From Dactylorhiza incarnata (Eukaryota; Streptophyta; Magnoliopsida; Asparagales; Orchidaceae), in the NCBI GenBank assembly GCA_033032865.1, contig JAWHQI010000079.1, forward strand, positions 4,964,501-5,028,500: a stretch of DNA of 64,000 nucleotides, given 5' to 3'. Shown piece after piece: positions 1-9,410 of this stretch (position 1 is the stretch's first letter; each line of letters opens with the position of its first letter). A program made the position numbers and the translations under genes. The notes under the pieces are model-generated. The model was not told the DNA's origin. It worked only from the letters and a program-made list of their open reading frames with translations, and did no database searches.

Positions 1-1210
1 GCAAATATAATATTAGACTACAAATGAAATTTATGGACTACAATTAGCGATGGACTGCGAATAGCCAGTTCTGGACTGCTAATTTCAACTCTCTTATTTA
101 TATGCATTAGTGTAAATGCATGTTCGTTCTGTTCATATGATTTGATATTTATTAAAAAATAATTTAATGAAATAAATATATATTATCATAACAAAGCAAC
201 ATATATTTATGTTTAAAAGTATATAATACTTTGTCATTTTTTAGAACGTTGGAAGGGCGTTTTCGCTCGGGAATGCATTTTCGTCCGGGAACACGTTTTC
301 TCGGAAGCGCGGTCTCGCCCGGCGTGAGTTTTCACCCGCGAAGGCATTTTCGCCCTGGAATGTGTTTTCTGCCGGGCAAACATTTTCGTCCTATCAGGCA
401 TTTTCGCTCGGGTGCACATTTAGAATGTATGTTTTACCATCTCATAAAAAAATATTATATGGCTGCCTAAAGTCAAGACATCTAAGCATTGATGTAGTAA
501 TACTCTCCTACAACTCTTTTTTAAAGTTATTTCATATACTCTCCTAAATAATTAAAGATGTCAACGTACCAAAATGATTCATATTGTAAGAAATGAAACG
601 TGGGTCTCTAATCTTTTCCATTTGAATGAACATCCCTCACTTGAACATGAGCTAAACATTCTAAAAGGCATGAAACATATCTTGAAATATTATGGCTATA
701 GAAGTTATTGGATCTCTAAAAATTCTTATTTCTTTGATATAAAACAAGTAAGAATGTTCAATAACTCTGGAAAGTTTATATCTTTTAAACAAAATGTAAA
801 AAATATTGAGCGTAGAAATGACCACCAAAGCTAGATAACATACTCATATTATGAGTTATTTGTTAATCAAAACTGTTGAATTCTAACTCAAAATTGTCGA
901 ATGCACACAATATTGTGTATTATGATGAAAAGAACGGGCTCGTAGGACATGTAACCACTTATCACCTAAATACAATTGAATTCAATAGAAAACTTCATTA
1001 ACTGTCACTAATTGTCATATACATGAGTAAATACCAAAGTAATTAACTGAGCGGCTATGAAAAAGTTCATTAACTGTCATTTATTAAAAATGATTTAACA
1101 CCTATGGATCAGTTACATACAATGTAGCCCATTAACTCCCAACTTTATCAAGAATTACTGATGATCTTCTCATTAATTGAAGCTATTCCCTCCAAGCTCT
1201 CACCACCTAT
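1..1210. other. AT-rich intergenic spacer
   Basis: No convincing gene is visible. The sequence is AT-rich with scattered short ORFs. An 86-codon ORF at 574-834 (plus) has no motif I recognise and AT-driven codon use. The only structured part is the minisatellite at 258-422. The right edge is the TGATG target duplication (1211-1215) of the copia element. Confidence 0.6.
258..422. repeat. 18-bp degenerate minisatellite
   Basis: About nine units of 18 bp follow one another, with cores such as CATTTTCGCTCGGGAATG, CATTTTCGTCCGGGAACA and CATTTTCGCCCTGGAATG. The 294-326 part looks like two units missing 3 nt in total. Because 18 is divisible by 3, the array reads as a hexapeptide repeat of the form HFRPGx on plus, and as a matching repeat on minus. 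It is much more GC-rich than the flanks. I see no surrounding gene, so coding is unlikely. Confidence 0.75.
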
Positions 1211-1778
1211 TGATGTGTTGGGCTAGAGAGCACGCAAGCCCGACCAGAACACCTGCAAATTAGTTCGAGCAAGTATCTGCACGTCCGCTTAGCGGTATGC
1301 CGATACACAACCAAAACACAGCACAAAATAACAGTAATAAAAGGTGACACACAGATATAACGTGGAAACCCAATAGGGTAAAAACCACGGGACGATCGGA
1401 GTCCAACCCGGAAAGCCGCCACTAAAAATGTGTAAAACAGATAGGCAATTACAAGGCTTTCCCTCCTCGATCCACACAGGATCTTCACCAACTTCGCACC
1501 ACACAAGAATACACAATAAACAGTAGCAAGAAAATTGCAAGTTACCGACAGTGGCCGACGAGACGGATTACACAAATCCTCTCCAAGATGCCTCTTCGAA
1601 TACTTGCCAAAGTCTGCTCCAGATCCAATCCGTGTATGCGAAGTATTCCTCGTCAACGTCGCAGAGACGTCCGAAAGCTCTTCCCAAATCAAGACGCTTG
1701 CCACAAAGGCCTCTCTAAGAACTCTTTCAATGCTTGAGATAGGAGATGAGTGGATGCCTTACCCCTCCTCCTTCATGC

Positions 1779-1789
1779 CTATTTATAGG
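1779..1789 (-). promoter_or_regulatory. TATA box of the 3' LTR
   Basis: The minus strand reads CCTATAAATAGG, a good plant TATA box, about 40 bp downstream of the GAAGCTTC cluster. The same box in the 5' LTR is at 6994-7004. Confidence 0.7.
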
Positions 1790-1829
1790 CCAAAACCAAG
1801 GGGTAGATGGTGGTAGATGGCATGTGGAG

Positions 1830-1977
1830 GAAGCTTCCTTGAAGCTTCCATGAAGCTTTCATGAAGCTTCCCTCGGTCAAAGAACACATGTCAAATAATA
1901 TGAAGCTTCCTTTGGCCACCTTCCTAGAAGCTTCCTTTAAGAGCACATGTTGACTTTCCCTCTTTCTAGGAAGCTTC
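1830..1977 (-). promoter_or_regulatory. Cluster of GAAGCTTC motifs in U3 (3' LTR copy)
   Basis: Six perfect GAAGCTTC palindromes (1830, 1841, 1863, 1902, 1927 and 1970) and one imperfect GAAGCTTT (1852) lie just upstream of the TATA box. GAAnnTTC is the core unit of heat-shock elements. The copy that would drive the element is at 7045-7192. TTGAC/GTCAA W-box-like cores are interspersed. Confidence 0.65.
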
Positions 1978-2032
1978 CTTCAAGTCAAAGACGGCTAGCC
2001 TCTTTTCACACTTAGGAGAAAATACCTCATCA

Positions 2033-2046
2033 AATCTCCCCATTTT
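2033..2046 (-). promoter_or_regulatory. Polypurine tract of the copia element
   Basis: On minus, AAAATGGGGAGATT lies directly before the 3' LTR start TGATGAGG. Position and composition fit the plus-strand primer of reverse transcription. Confidence 0.85.
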
Positions 2047-2213
2047 CGACTAAGTGAAAAAAATGTGTCCTTCTAATAATCTTCATTTGGTAAGACCTTC
2101 ATGTCTCCTCCATATGTCGATAGATCCAGCGCCACCAAGTTCGAGTTAGTAAAACTCGAATCCACAGTTTTCTCCACAAAGGACGGGAACTGCACCCAGC
2201 AATTTATCCCCTT

Positions 2214-5200
2214 TCACATCAAGGCGGAAGAAACCGCCATCCCGGCGATCCTAACGCAATGCTCGAACTTCCCCCTTGGCACGGACTTGGTCAGCATGTC
2301 TGCCCCATTTTCATCAGTGTGCACCTTCTGAAGATCAAGCTCCTTCTGCTCCAGGACATCTCGTATCCAATGATACCGAGTGTCGATGTGCTTCGACCTC
2401 GAGTGAAACGTGGGGTTCTTCCCCAGGTGAATAGCGCTCTGACTGTCACACAGGAGTGTGTATCGGTCCTGAGTGAAACCAAGCTCTTTGATGAACCTCT
2501 TCATCCAAAGCAGCTCCTTCCCGGCCTCAGTGACCGCAATGAACTCCGCCTCCGTGGTAGACAGTGCAACGCACTTCTGCAGTCTCGAAGCCCACGAGAC
2601 AGCTCCCCCTGCAAACAGAATCATGTACCCGGACGTCGACCTCCTGGAATCTACATCTCCAGCCATGTCGGCATCAGTGTAGCCCAACAGCTCTGGCTCA
2701 CTGTCTCCAAATCTCAGTGTCAAATCAGACGTCCCCTGCAGGTATCTCAGTATCCACTTCACTGCGCTCCAATGCTCTCTCCCAGGATTGGAGAGAAATC
2801 TACTAACGGTCCCAACCGCATGCGCAATGTCTGGACGGGTACACACCATCGCATACATGAGGCTCCCAACTGCAGATGCATACGGAACCTTCTGCATAGC
2901 CTCGATCTCCTCGGGTGTGCTGGGGCACTGATCAGCGGTAAGCCTGAAGTGAGCTGCAAGAGGCACGCTCACCTTCTTCGCTTGATCCATATCAAATCTC
3001 TGTAGCACTTTGCGGATGTACCGCTCCTGTGACAACCAAAGCAATCTGGCTCCCCTGTCTCTGCGAATGTGCATCCCCAAAATAGTCTTCGCAGCACCCA
3101 GATCCTTCATCTCAAAGGTGGAACTCAACTGCCGCTTCAACTCAGCAATGCGCGCAGTGTTCCTCCCGACGATCAGCATATCGTCCACGTACAACAATAG
3201 GATAATGAAATCCTCTGGAGCGTACTGCTTGATGAACACGCAGTGGTCAAGGGTGGTCCTCCTGAAGTCGATCTCCCCCATGAAAGAATCAAACTTCTTA
3301 TACCATTGCCGCGGGGCCTGCTTCAGGCCATATAAACTCTTCTGCAAGCGGCACACCAGACCTTCCTTTCCCCTGACACCAAAGCCCTCAGGCTGCTCCA
3401 TGTAAAGCTCCTCGTCAAGATCGCCATGCAGAAAGGCGGTCTTGACGTCCATCTGCTCTATATCCAAGTCAAGCCTCGCAGCGAGGCCAAGTACCACACG
3501 AACAGACGACATCTTCACCACTGGTGAGAAGATCTCATCAAAGTCAACGCCCTGTCGCTGTCCAAAACCTTTCACCACCAGCCTGGCCTTGTATCTGGGA
3601 GGTGTGGAGGGATCTCCCTGCTTCACCCTGAAAATCCACCGATTCTTCAAGGCCTTCTTGCCCTTAGGCAATCTCACCAGGTCATATGTGTGATTCTTCT
3701 GCAGCGACTGCATCTCATCCTGCATAGCAGCCATCCACTGACGCTTCTCGATACTCTCCACAGCCTCTCCATAGCTCTCGGGCTCCCCCGCATCAGTCAA
3801 TAGTATGAACTCTGATGCAGAATATCTAGCGGACGGGTGCCTGGCACGATCTGATCTCCGCAAGGCAGGCTCAGGGGCCGGTGCAGGCACATCATCAGCA
3901 ATGTCCTCAGCGACTCCTGGTTCACCATCAGTGGTGATATCATGATCTGGAAGGGTATCAGTACCCTGTGCTGGCTCAGGCTCAGTAGCCTCCTCAGTAT
4001 CGTCATCTCCAATCATAGGTGACTCTGCAGCAGTGCGAGAGTCAACCTCAGACTCAACAGTCTCCTCGGGATCACCAACAGTCTGATCCTCACAGAAAAC
4101 AGCATCACGGCTACGTACAAGCTTCTTCTCAACTGGATCAAAGAACCTGTACCCAAACTCTCCACTGAAGCCGTACCCCAAGAAAATACACTGTCGGGTC
4201 TTCGAATCCAACTTGGATCTCTCGTCCCTGGGGACGTGCACAAAGGCTTTGCAACCAAATACCCGCAAGTGACTATATGAGGGGTCCTTCCCGTACCAGA
4301 CCCTATCTGGGACATCCTCCTGCAAAGCTGAACTCGGCGAGAGGTTGATGACATGCGCTGCAGTAAGAAGAGCCTCGCCCCAAAACATCCCTGGCAGCTT
4401 CGACTCAGATAGCATGCATCGAATCCTCTCCATCAGTGTCCTGTTCATCCTCTCAGCTACGCCATTCAGCTGCGGCGTCTTCGGTGGGGTCTTTTCATGT
4501 CTAATGCCATGGTCCCTGCAGTACTCGTCAAACGGACCAATGTACTCTCCCCCGTTATCGGACCTGATGCATCTCAATCTCCTCCCAGACTGTCTCTCCA
4601 CCTCAGCGTGGAATCTCCTGAAGGTATCGAGGACCTGATCTTTGGTCTTGATAGCATAGACCCAAAGCTTCCTCGAATGGTCGTCAATGAAAGTGACGAA
4701 GTAAGATGCTCCACCTCTAGTTTGGACCTTCAGTGGTCCGCAAACATCAGTATGAACTAGCTCCAAAGGCTCAGATCTCCTGGTGGACGTGTGGCTGTGA
4801 AATGATATCCTATTCTGTTTCCCAGCCATGCAGTGGTCGCACCTCTCTAAGTGATCCCCAGAAATATCACAAATCAGCTTTTTCTTCGCCAGGCATCCTA
4901 AACCCTTCTGGCTAATGTGTGCCAGCCTCCTGTGCCATAAGGAAGTGGATGCCTCATCCCTGACGGAGTTGGCCTGAGCAGCTTCAGGCCTCCCCTCCAT
5001 GTAGTATAGTCCAGAATCTCTATAGCCTCTGGCCATCACAAGCGATCCCCTGATCAGCTTCCAGAAGTCTCCTCCAAAGACACTCAGGTGTCCTTCGTCT
5101 CCAAGTCTTCCAACAGATATCAGATTGAAGCGAATATCTGGCACATGCCGCACATCCCTAAGAACCAGTAGGGCACCGGTACTCGTCTTCAAATGCATGT

Positions 5201-6227
5201 CTCCACGCCCAAGCACCTTGGATGTATCCCCATTGCCCATCCTCAACACCCCACAGTCATGAGTGGTATAGGTGGCAAATAACTCCCTGTTATGGGAGAC
5301 ATGTGCAGAAGCTCCAGAATCAACGATCCAGCATCGGTCGTCACACGCAAGTGCAGCTGTGACGTCGTCGCCAACAATAATGACGTCGTCCTCCTCAGTC
5401 GAAATAGTAGCTGCCGTGTGACCCTCATCCTTGCCTTCAGTGGCAATCCCCTTCTTCTTCTGATCGTTCTTCAACGAGTAACAAAACTTCTTGATGTGTC
5501 CCTTCTTGTGGCAGTAGTGGCATTCCACGTTCTGATAACGTGACTTGGACTTGCCCCTACTCTGACTCCTGTCCTCCTTCCTGCCTCGGCTCTTACTCCT
5601 TCCTCTCCCCCTGGACTCAGTATCAGCTCGTGAAGAAGAGCCTGAAGTCCCCTGAGACTTTTGTCTCACCTCCTCATTCAAGATCCCACTCTTGGCGATC
5701 TCCATGGAAACAATCCCCTGGGGGGAAGAATTGATCAGAGAAACTCTGACCATCTCCCACGAGTCTGGAAGTGACTTGAGTAGCCACAAAGCATTCACTT
5801 CGTCTTCAAACGTCACCTTCATAGCAGTCAGGCGATCGATAATTCCCTGGAACTCGTTGACATGATCCAAAATGGGTGAGCCATCTCGGTATCTGAACTC
5901 TCCAAGCTTCTTCAACAAATACAGCTTGTTGATGCCCGTGCTCTTGGCATACAATGTCTCGAGAGTCTTCCACAAGGTCTTCGCATCAGTGATGCTAGCC
6001 ACATGGTTGTAGACGTTCGGCTCCACGAACCGTCTGATGAACCCACACAGCTTCCGATGCTCCACCTTCCACTTTGCCGCATCCATGTCCTTTGGCATCT
6101 CCTCAAAGATAGGAGCATGCCAACCCTTGACGTAGATGAGATCTTCCATCAGTAAGTGCCACTGATGGTAATTTGCGCCGTTTAATTTCACCATTTGCTC
6201 GGAACTCGAACCTGAAGTAGATTCCAT
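2214..6227 (-). CDS. Gag-Pol polyprotein of Ty1/copia element
   Basis: An uninterrupted 1337-aa ORF in one frame, the usual length for Tnt1/Tork-type polyproteins. Domains in order: a Gag (UBN2-type) region at about 10-200; an SR/RG-rich stretch at 200-232; a CCHC zinc knuckle at 236-249 (CHYC...H....C); aspartic protease with DSGA at 303-306; GAG-pre-integrase with WHRRLAH (431-437) and CDHC (463-466); integrase with D494, D557 and E592; reverse transcriptase with MDVKTAFLHGDL near 926 and YVDD at 1013-1016; RNase H with YTDAD near 1183 and STTEAE near 1223. All catalytic residues that I can check are present. The start at 6227 follows the primer site by about 190 nt. Products act in cytoplasmic particles and then in the nucleus to copy and integrate the element. 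Confidence 0.96.
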   Translation of the reverse strand: MESTSGSSSEQMVKLNGANYHQWHLLMEDLIYVKGWHAPIFEEMPKDMDAAKWKVEHRKLCGFIRRFVEPNVYNHVASITDAKTLWKTLETLYAKSTGINKLYLLKKLGEFRYRDGSPILDHVNEFQGIIDRLTAMKVTFEDEVNALWLLKSLPDSWEMVRVSLINSSPQGIVSMEIAKSGILNEEVRQKSQGTSGSSSRADTESRGRGRSKSRGRKEDRSQSRGKSKSRYQNVECHYCHKKGHIKKFCYSLKNDQKKKGIATEGKDEGHTAATISTEEDDVIIVGDDVTAALACDDRCWIVDSGASAHVSHNRELFATYTTHDCGVLRMGNGDTSKVLGRGDMHLKTSTGALLVLRDVRHVPDIRFNLISVGRLGDEGHLSVFGGDFWKLIRGSLVMARGYRDSGLYYMEGRPEAAQANSVRDEASTSLWHRRLAHISQKGLGCLAKKKLICDISGDHLERCDHCMAGKQNRISFHSHTSTRRSEPLELVHTDVCGPLKVQTRGGASYFVTFIDDHSRKLWVYAIKTKDQVLDTFRRFHAEVERQSGRRLRCIRSDNGGEYIGPFDEYCRDHGIRHEKTPPKTPQLNGVAERMNRTLMERIRCMLSESKLPGMFWGEALLTAAHVINLSPSSALQEDVPDRVWYGKDPSYSHLRVFGCKAFVHVPRDERSKLDSKTRQCIFLGYGFSGEFGYRFFDPVEKKLVRSRDAVFCEDQTVGDPEETVESEVDSRTAAESPMIGDDDTEEATEPEPAQGTDTLPDHDITTDGEPGVAEDIADDVPAPAPEPALRRSDRARHPSARYSASEFILLTDAGEPESYGEAVESIEKRQWMAAMQDEMQSLQKNHTYDLVRLPKGKKALKNRWIFRVKQGDPSTPPRYKARLVVKGFGQRQGVDFDEIFSPVVKMSSVRVVLGLAARLDLDIEQMDVKTAFLHGDLDEELYMEQPEGFGVRGKEGLVCRLQKSLYGLKQAPRQWYKKFDSFMGEIDFRRTTLDHCVFIKQYAPEDFIILLLYVDDMLIVGRNTARIAELKRQLSSTFEMKDLGAAKTILGMHIRRDRGARLLWLSQERYIRKVLQRFDMDQAKKVSVPLAAHFRLTADQCPSTPEEIEAMQKVPYASAVGSLMYAMVCTRPDIAHAVGTVSRFLSNPGREHWSAVKWILRYLQGTSDLTLRFGDSEPELLGYTDADMAGDVDSRRSTSGYMILFAGGAVSWASRLQKCVALSTTEAEFIAVTEAGKELLWMKRFIKELGFTQDRYTLLCDSQSAIHLGKNPTFHSRSKHIDTRYHWIRDVLEQKELDLQKVHTDENGADMLTKSVPRGKFEHCVRIAGMAVSSALM

Positions 6228-6416
6228 TGTGCTCTGTCACTGATCGGACTGGCCTCAGTTCTTTGAGCCGACTATTTCCAAGAAAGGAATCAAAGAGGAT
6301 AGGGAGCGGACTAATTGTCGTCACCTACCGCACCCGATCACTAACCCGAAATATCCGATCGGCTCGTCTCAAATCTCAAATAGGTCAGCCCGATACCAGC
6401 TCTGACAATGAACCTA

Positions 6417-6428
6417 GCTTTGATACCA
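6417..6428 (-). promoter_or_regulatory. Primer binding site (initiator tRNA-Met type)
   Basis: On minus, TGGTATCAAAGC begins 2 nt inside the 5' LTR. It closely matches the usual plant copia primer site TGGTATCAGAGC, complementary to the 3' end of initiator tRNA-Met. Confidence 0.85.
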
Positions 6429-6993
6429 CTTGTTGGGCTAGAGAGCACGCAAGCCCGACCAGAACACCTGCAAATTAGTTCGAGCAAGTATCTGCACGTC
6501 CGCTTAGCGGTATGCCGATACACAACCAAAACACAGCACAAAATAACAGTAATAAAAGGTGACACACAGATATAACGTGGAAACCCAATAGGGTAAAAAC
6601 CACGGGACGATCGGAGTCCAACCCGGAAAGCCGCCACTAAAAATGTGTAAAACAGATAGGCAATTACAAGGCTTTCCCTCCTCGATCCACACAGGATCTT
6701 CACCAACTTCGCACCACACAAGAATACACAATAAACAGTAGCAAGAAAATTGCAAGTTACCGACAGTGGCCGACGAGACGGATTACACAAATCCTCTCCA
6801 AGATGCCTCTTCGAATACTTGCCAAAGTCTGCTCCAGATCCAATCCGTGTATGCGAAGTATTCCTCGTCAACGTCGCAGAGACGTCCGAAAGCTCTTCCC
6901 AAATCAAGACGCTTGCCACAAAGGCCTCTCTAAGAACTCTTTCAATGCTTGAGATAGGAGATGAGTGGATGCCTTACCCCTCCTCCTTCATGC

Positions 6994-7004
6994 CTATTTA
7001 TAGG
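6994..7004 (-). promoter_or_regulatory. TATA box of the 5' LTR
   Basis: TATAAATA on minus within GCCTATAAATAGGC, placed about 40 bp downstream of the GAAGCTTC cluster and about 770 bp before the Gag-Pol start. This is the likely core promoter of the element. Confidence 0.75.
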
Positions 7005-7044
7005 CCAAAACCAAGGGGTAGATGGTGGTAGATGGCATGTGGAG

Positions 7045-7192
7045 GAAGCTTCCTTGAAGCTTCCATGAAGCTTTCATGAAGCTTCCCTCGGTCAAAGAAC
7101 ACATGTCAAATAATATGAAGCTTCCTTTGGCCACCTTCCTAGAAGCTTCCTTTAAGAGCACATGTTGACTTTCCCTCTTTCTAGGAAGCTTC
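7045..7192 (-). promoter_or_regulatory. Heat-shock-element-like array in the active U3
   Basis: The same six GAAGCTTC palindromes and one GAAGCTTT as in the other LTR, shifted by 5215 bp. They lie about 40 to 190 bp upstream of the TATA box. Known heat-responsive plant copia LTRs, such as Arabidopsis ONSEN, carry GAA/TTC repeats in U3. Heat response here is an inference. Confidence 0.6.
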
Positions 7193-7281
7193 CTTCAAGT
7201 CAAAGACGGCTAGCCTCTTTTCACACTTAGGAGAAAATACCTCATCATGATGCTGTATAAACAATGCACGGTCCATCATGA

Positions 7282-8280
7282 TCAAATCCATTGATGCTGC
7301 ATAAACAAATCACTCCAAGTTAAGGGCTGGAAGGAGGTGTTCTTCTCGGCTGATGGCTTGCAGGGGAGGAGATTCGGAGCCACCAGCTGCCGGCCATCAG
7401 TGGGCGATGGCTCATCTTCCAAGCTAATCGGCATTTGTGGACCTCCACCAATATCAGTTGACGACGGCCAGCGGCTAGGGATGAAGAAATTCTCATCCAT
7501 CAGCATTTGCTCTTCAATACCAGCTGGCGGACAGATGTTCGGGATGAAGAAATTCTCATCCATCAACATTTGCTCTTCAATGCCAGATGGCGGCCAGCTG
7601 TTAGGGATGAAGAACGACTCCTCCGTCATTTGCCCAGCAGCATCAGCAGCGGCATTCCAGCAGTATTCGCCACCCGAGAGTGGTCGATGGCTCTTCACTT
7701 GGTCATCATTTGATTGCTCGCCGACCAAGATATCAGTCATTAATGGCACTTCATTCGATCCATGAATAGATGATGGCTCGTCGCATGGGAAGACATTTGC
7801 GTCCATCATTTTTTCTTGGGCATCAAAAGCATGGCCGCCGTCCTTCAACTGCTTGAGTCGCTCCTCTCGGGCGACAGAAAGAGACGACGCGAATGTCTTC
7901 AGCTCATCCAACGTCATCGAACCCACATCCGCTCTTTCCCACCACAAAGGAGACGTTTTTTCAGCCATGGAACCCTGGAATAGTAGGGCCTCCCCTTTAT
8001 CCGCGCCGTCTGGTGGTGGTGGCGACTCTGTTTCCACGCTCGATATGTCATCGCCGTGTCGGAGCTGTCGGTCGATTAGGGTTTGGAGAGTCGGAGCGTC
8101 GAAGGTTATGGGGTTGCCGGACCTTGAGAAGACGAGGACGCCGACCTTAGCGCCGCAGAGGACGGACAGCTCCTTCGCTTTCTTGAAGAGCCCCGCGCGA
8201 CGCTTGCAGAAGCAGACGTCCCTCGCCGTCTTTTCCTCGATCAGCTTCATCCCTGTCTTCCTGCGCCCTCGACCCACCAT
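7282..8280 (-). CDS. Type I MADS-box transcription factor (AGL62-like)
   Basis: A single-exon 332-aa protein. Residues 1-75 form a MADS DNA-binding and dimerisation domain ([15 protein letters not shown], then [27 protein letters not shown]). The lack of introns, short linker and absence of a clear K-box fit type I M-alpha proteins, which bind CArG-type sites in the nucleus and often act in female gametophyte or endosperm. Two cysteines (residues 23 and 25) sit in the VCFCKRR segment where relatives usually have T and S. Residues 221-279 hold three tandem repeats of about 21 aa built on ENFFIPN...GIEEQMLMD. The start is the first ATG and gives the complete MADS domain. The copia element begins about 30 bp after the stop, so the native 3' UTR is probably cut short. 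Confidence 0.9.
   Translation of the reverse strand: MVGRGRRKTGMKLIEEKTARDVCFCKRRAGLFKKAKELSVLCGAKVGVLVFSRSGNPITFDAPTLQTLIDRQLRHGDDISSVETESPPPPDGADKGEALLFQGSMAEKTSPLWWERADVGSMTLDELKTFASSLSVAREERLKQLKDGGHAFDAQEKMMDANVFPCDEPSSIHGSNEVPLMTDILVGEQSNDDQVKSHRPLSGGEYCWNAAADAAGQMTEESFFIPNSWPPSGIEEQMLMDENFFIPNICPPAGIEEQMLMDENFFIPSRWPSSTDIGGGPQMPISLEDEPSPTDGRQLVAPNLLPCKPSAEKNTSFQPLTWSDLFMQHQWI
7444..7620 (-). repeat. Coding tandem repeat in the MADS-box gene
   Basis: Three in-frame 63-bp units encode residues 221-241, 242-262 and 263-279. The first two end GIEEQMLMD; the third diverges after [10 protein letters not shown]. The frame is kept, which suggests the repeat is tolerated in the protein. Confidence 0.85.
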
Positions 8281-8383
8281 TGCGACAAACTGGCCGGCAA
8301 TCTGAAATGGAGAAAATAAGGGAACGATTTCTCGAGCTCAGGGACGAAGGAATGTTGACTGACTTCTTCTGTTCCTCTGGTCC

Positions 8384-8393
8384 TTATATAAAA
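8384..8393 (-). promoter_or_regulatory. TATA box of the MADS-box gene
   Basis: The minus strand reads TTTTATATAA about 105 bp upstream of the ATG, a normal plant core-promoter position. The interval to the ATG has no upstream ATG in a strong context that I noticed. Confidence 0.6.
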
Positions 8394-9410
8394 CCTGCAC
8401 CTCACCCATCCCTCGGCCATTAAACCGCGTCAAACTTCAAATCCTCCCCTCAGATATTCCCGCCACTCTCCCCCTTACAGAGATCAACGCGGCCGAGGGT
8501 AACCGCCTGTATTGGATTTGGAGACCTGTAGCAGAAGAAACAGAGCTTTTGCCCGACTCTGCATTTATTACTAGGATTTGCATTAATTAAGCAGCTTGTT
8601 TACTCGACTAATTATTAATGATGTTAACAGTTTTCGTGCTTAATTACAGCTCATTTTTTTTAATAATTTATAAATGATAAAATCTTTTTATCGATAATAT
8701 AAGCTGTCCATGTTTAGAAATTGCAATCAACGGAGACACAACTAATTAGTAGGATATTAAATATTGCAAATTTAATCATAATGATATTATTATTATTTAA
8801 TTCATAATCAATCCAGAGATAATAAATGTTCTTTATGTTTCCAAATACTAGCCAGCATTTACAACTATGACTATATAGTCGGCACATGAGTCTGGGGCAA
8901 TCACCTGCGTATGTAGAATGATAATCATTTATGCGTATGAGGTTAGCTTTTCTTAGAATAGTTTGAGGTTCGCCTTCGCTTAGAGATCTGAGCTTCGTAC
9001 TCTCACCTTCTCTTCGCTCCAGTTATCAATCCAGAAACGACGTCTCGCTTCCGTTCTTAATCCAGGGTCGGGAACAAAAATGCCCCGAAGGATTTGAATG
9101 ATATTTTACCACATTTATTTTTGAATGATTTATAATCATGAATCAATTAAGATTTGTAATAAACTATGCAATAAACTTTAGGGTCCGTTCGTTTGAACGG
9201 AATTGGCTTTTCGACGAAAACCAATATCTACATGAATTGACTTTGTACATATTTCGAATTTTGTTGTTCGGCTGTAAGATTGAATTCTGTCAACAGAATT
9301 GGAATTGAGGCACAAAAGTTGTTCGGCTGAATAATGGAATTGGTATTGGAATTGACATTATACAATAATTTTATAAAACTCAAAATAGACAACACATAAC
9401 ACCTAATTTG
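8394..9410. other. Intergenic DNA upstream of the MADS-box gene
   Basis: AT-rich and without a supported gene. It contains one copy of a local duplication (8626-8841). The stretch from 9180 starts with GGGTCCGTTCGTTTGAACGG, which resembles the ends of plant MITEs, but I could not find the matching inverted terminus, so no element is called. A minus ORF at 9228-9677 is made by the repeats described in the next block and is not supported as a gene. Confidence 0.5.
8626..8841 (+). repeat. Local duplication block A, copy 1
   Basis: About 216 bp starting AACAGTTTTCGTGCTTAATTAC and containing GTTTAGAAATTGCAAT and AATCCAGAGATAATAAATG. It is repeated in direct orientation at 14408-14623 with many substitutions and small indels. 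Confidence 0.75.

Larger units (their letters stand above)
1216..2032 (-). repeat. 3' LTR of the copia element
   Basis: 817 bp, TG...CA, apparently identical to 6431-7247. It contains short ORFs (for example 1207-1704 minus) that recur in the other LTR and are not genes. On minus it reads U3 with GAAGCTTC motifs, then a TATA box near 1779-1789, then R-U5. Confidence 0.95.
1216..7247 (-). mobile_element. Complete Ty1/copia LTR retrotransposon (Tork/Tnt1-like)
   Basis: Two 817-bp direct LTRs (1216-2032 and 6431-7247) start TG and end CA and enclose a single long gag-pol ORF. A 5-bp target duplication TGATG flanks the element (1211-1215 and 7248-7252). The primer binding site next to the right LTR and the purine tract next to the left LTR both show minus orientation. 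The LTRs look identical by eye over their whole length and the ORF is unbroken, so insertion is very recent and the element may be autonomous. It lies about 30 bp past the stop codon of the MADS-box gene, on the same strand. Confidence 0.96.
6431..7247 (-). repeat. 5' LTR of the copia element
   Basis: 817 bp, TG...CA, apparently identical to the left LTR. On minus it is the LTR upstream of the primer site, so it holds the active promoter. Its outer end is next to the TGATG duplication and the 3' end of the MADS-box gene. Confidence 0.95.

Noticed and set aside
574..834. 86-aa ORF as a gene
   Set aside because: No motif, AT-driven composition, no promoter or neighbour support.
1207..1704. 165-aa minus ORF, repeated at 6341-6919, as a gene
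   Set aside because: It lies in the copia LTR, is identical in both LTRs and has no protein-like features.
9180..9400. MITE starting GGGTCCGTTCG
   Set aside because: No matching inverted terminus or target duplication was found.
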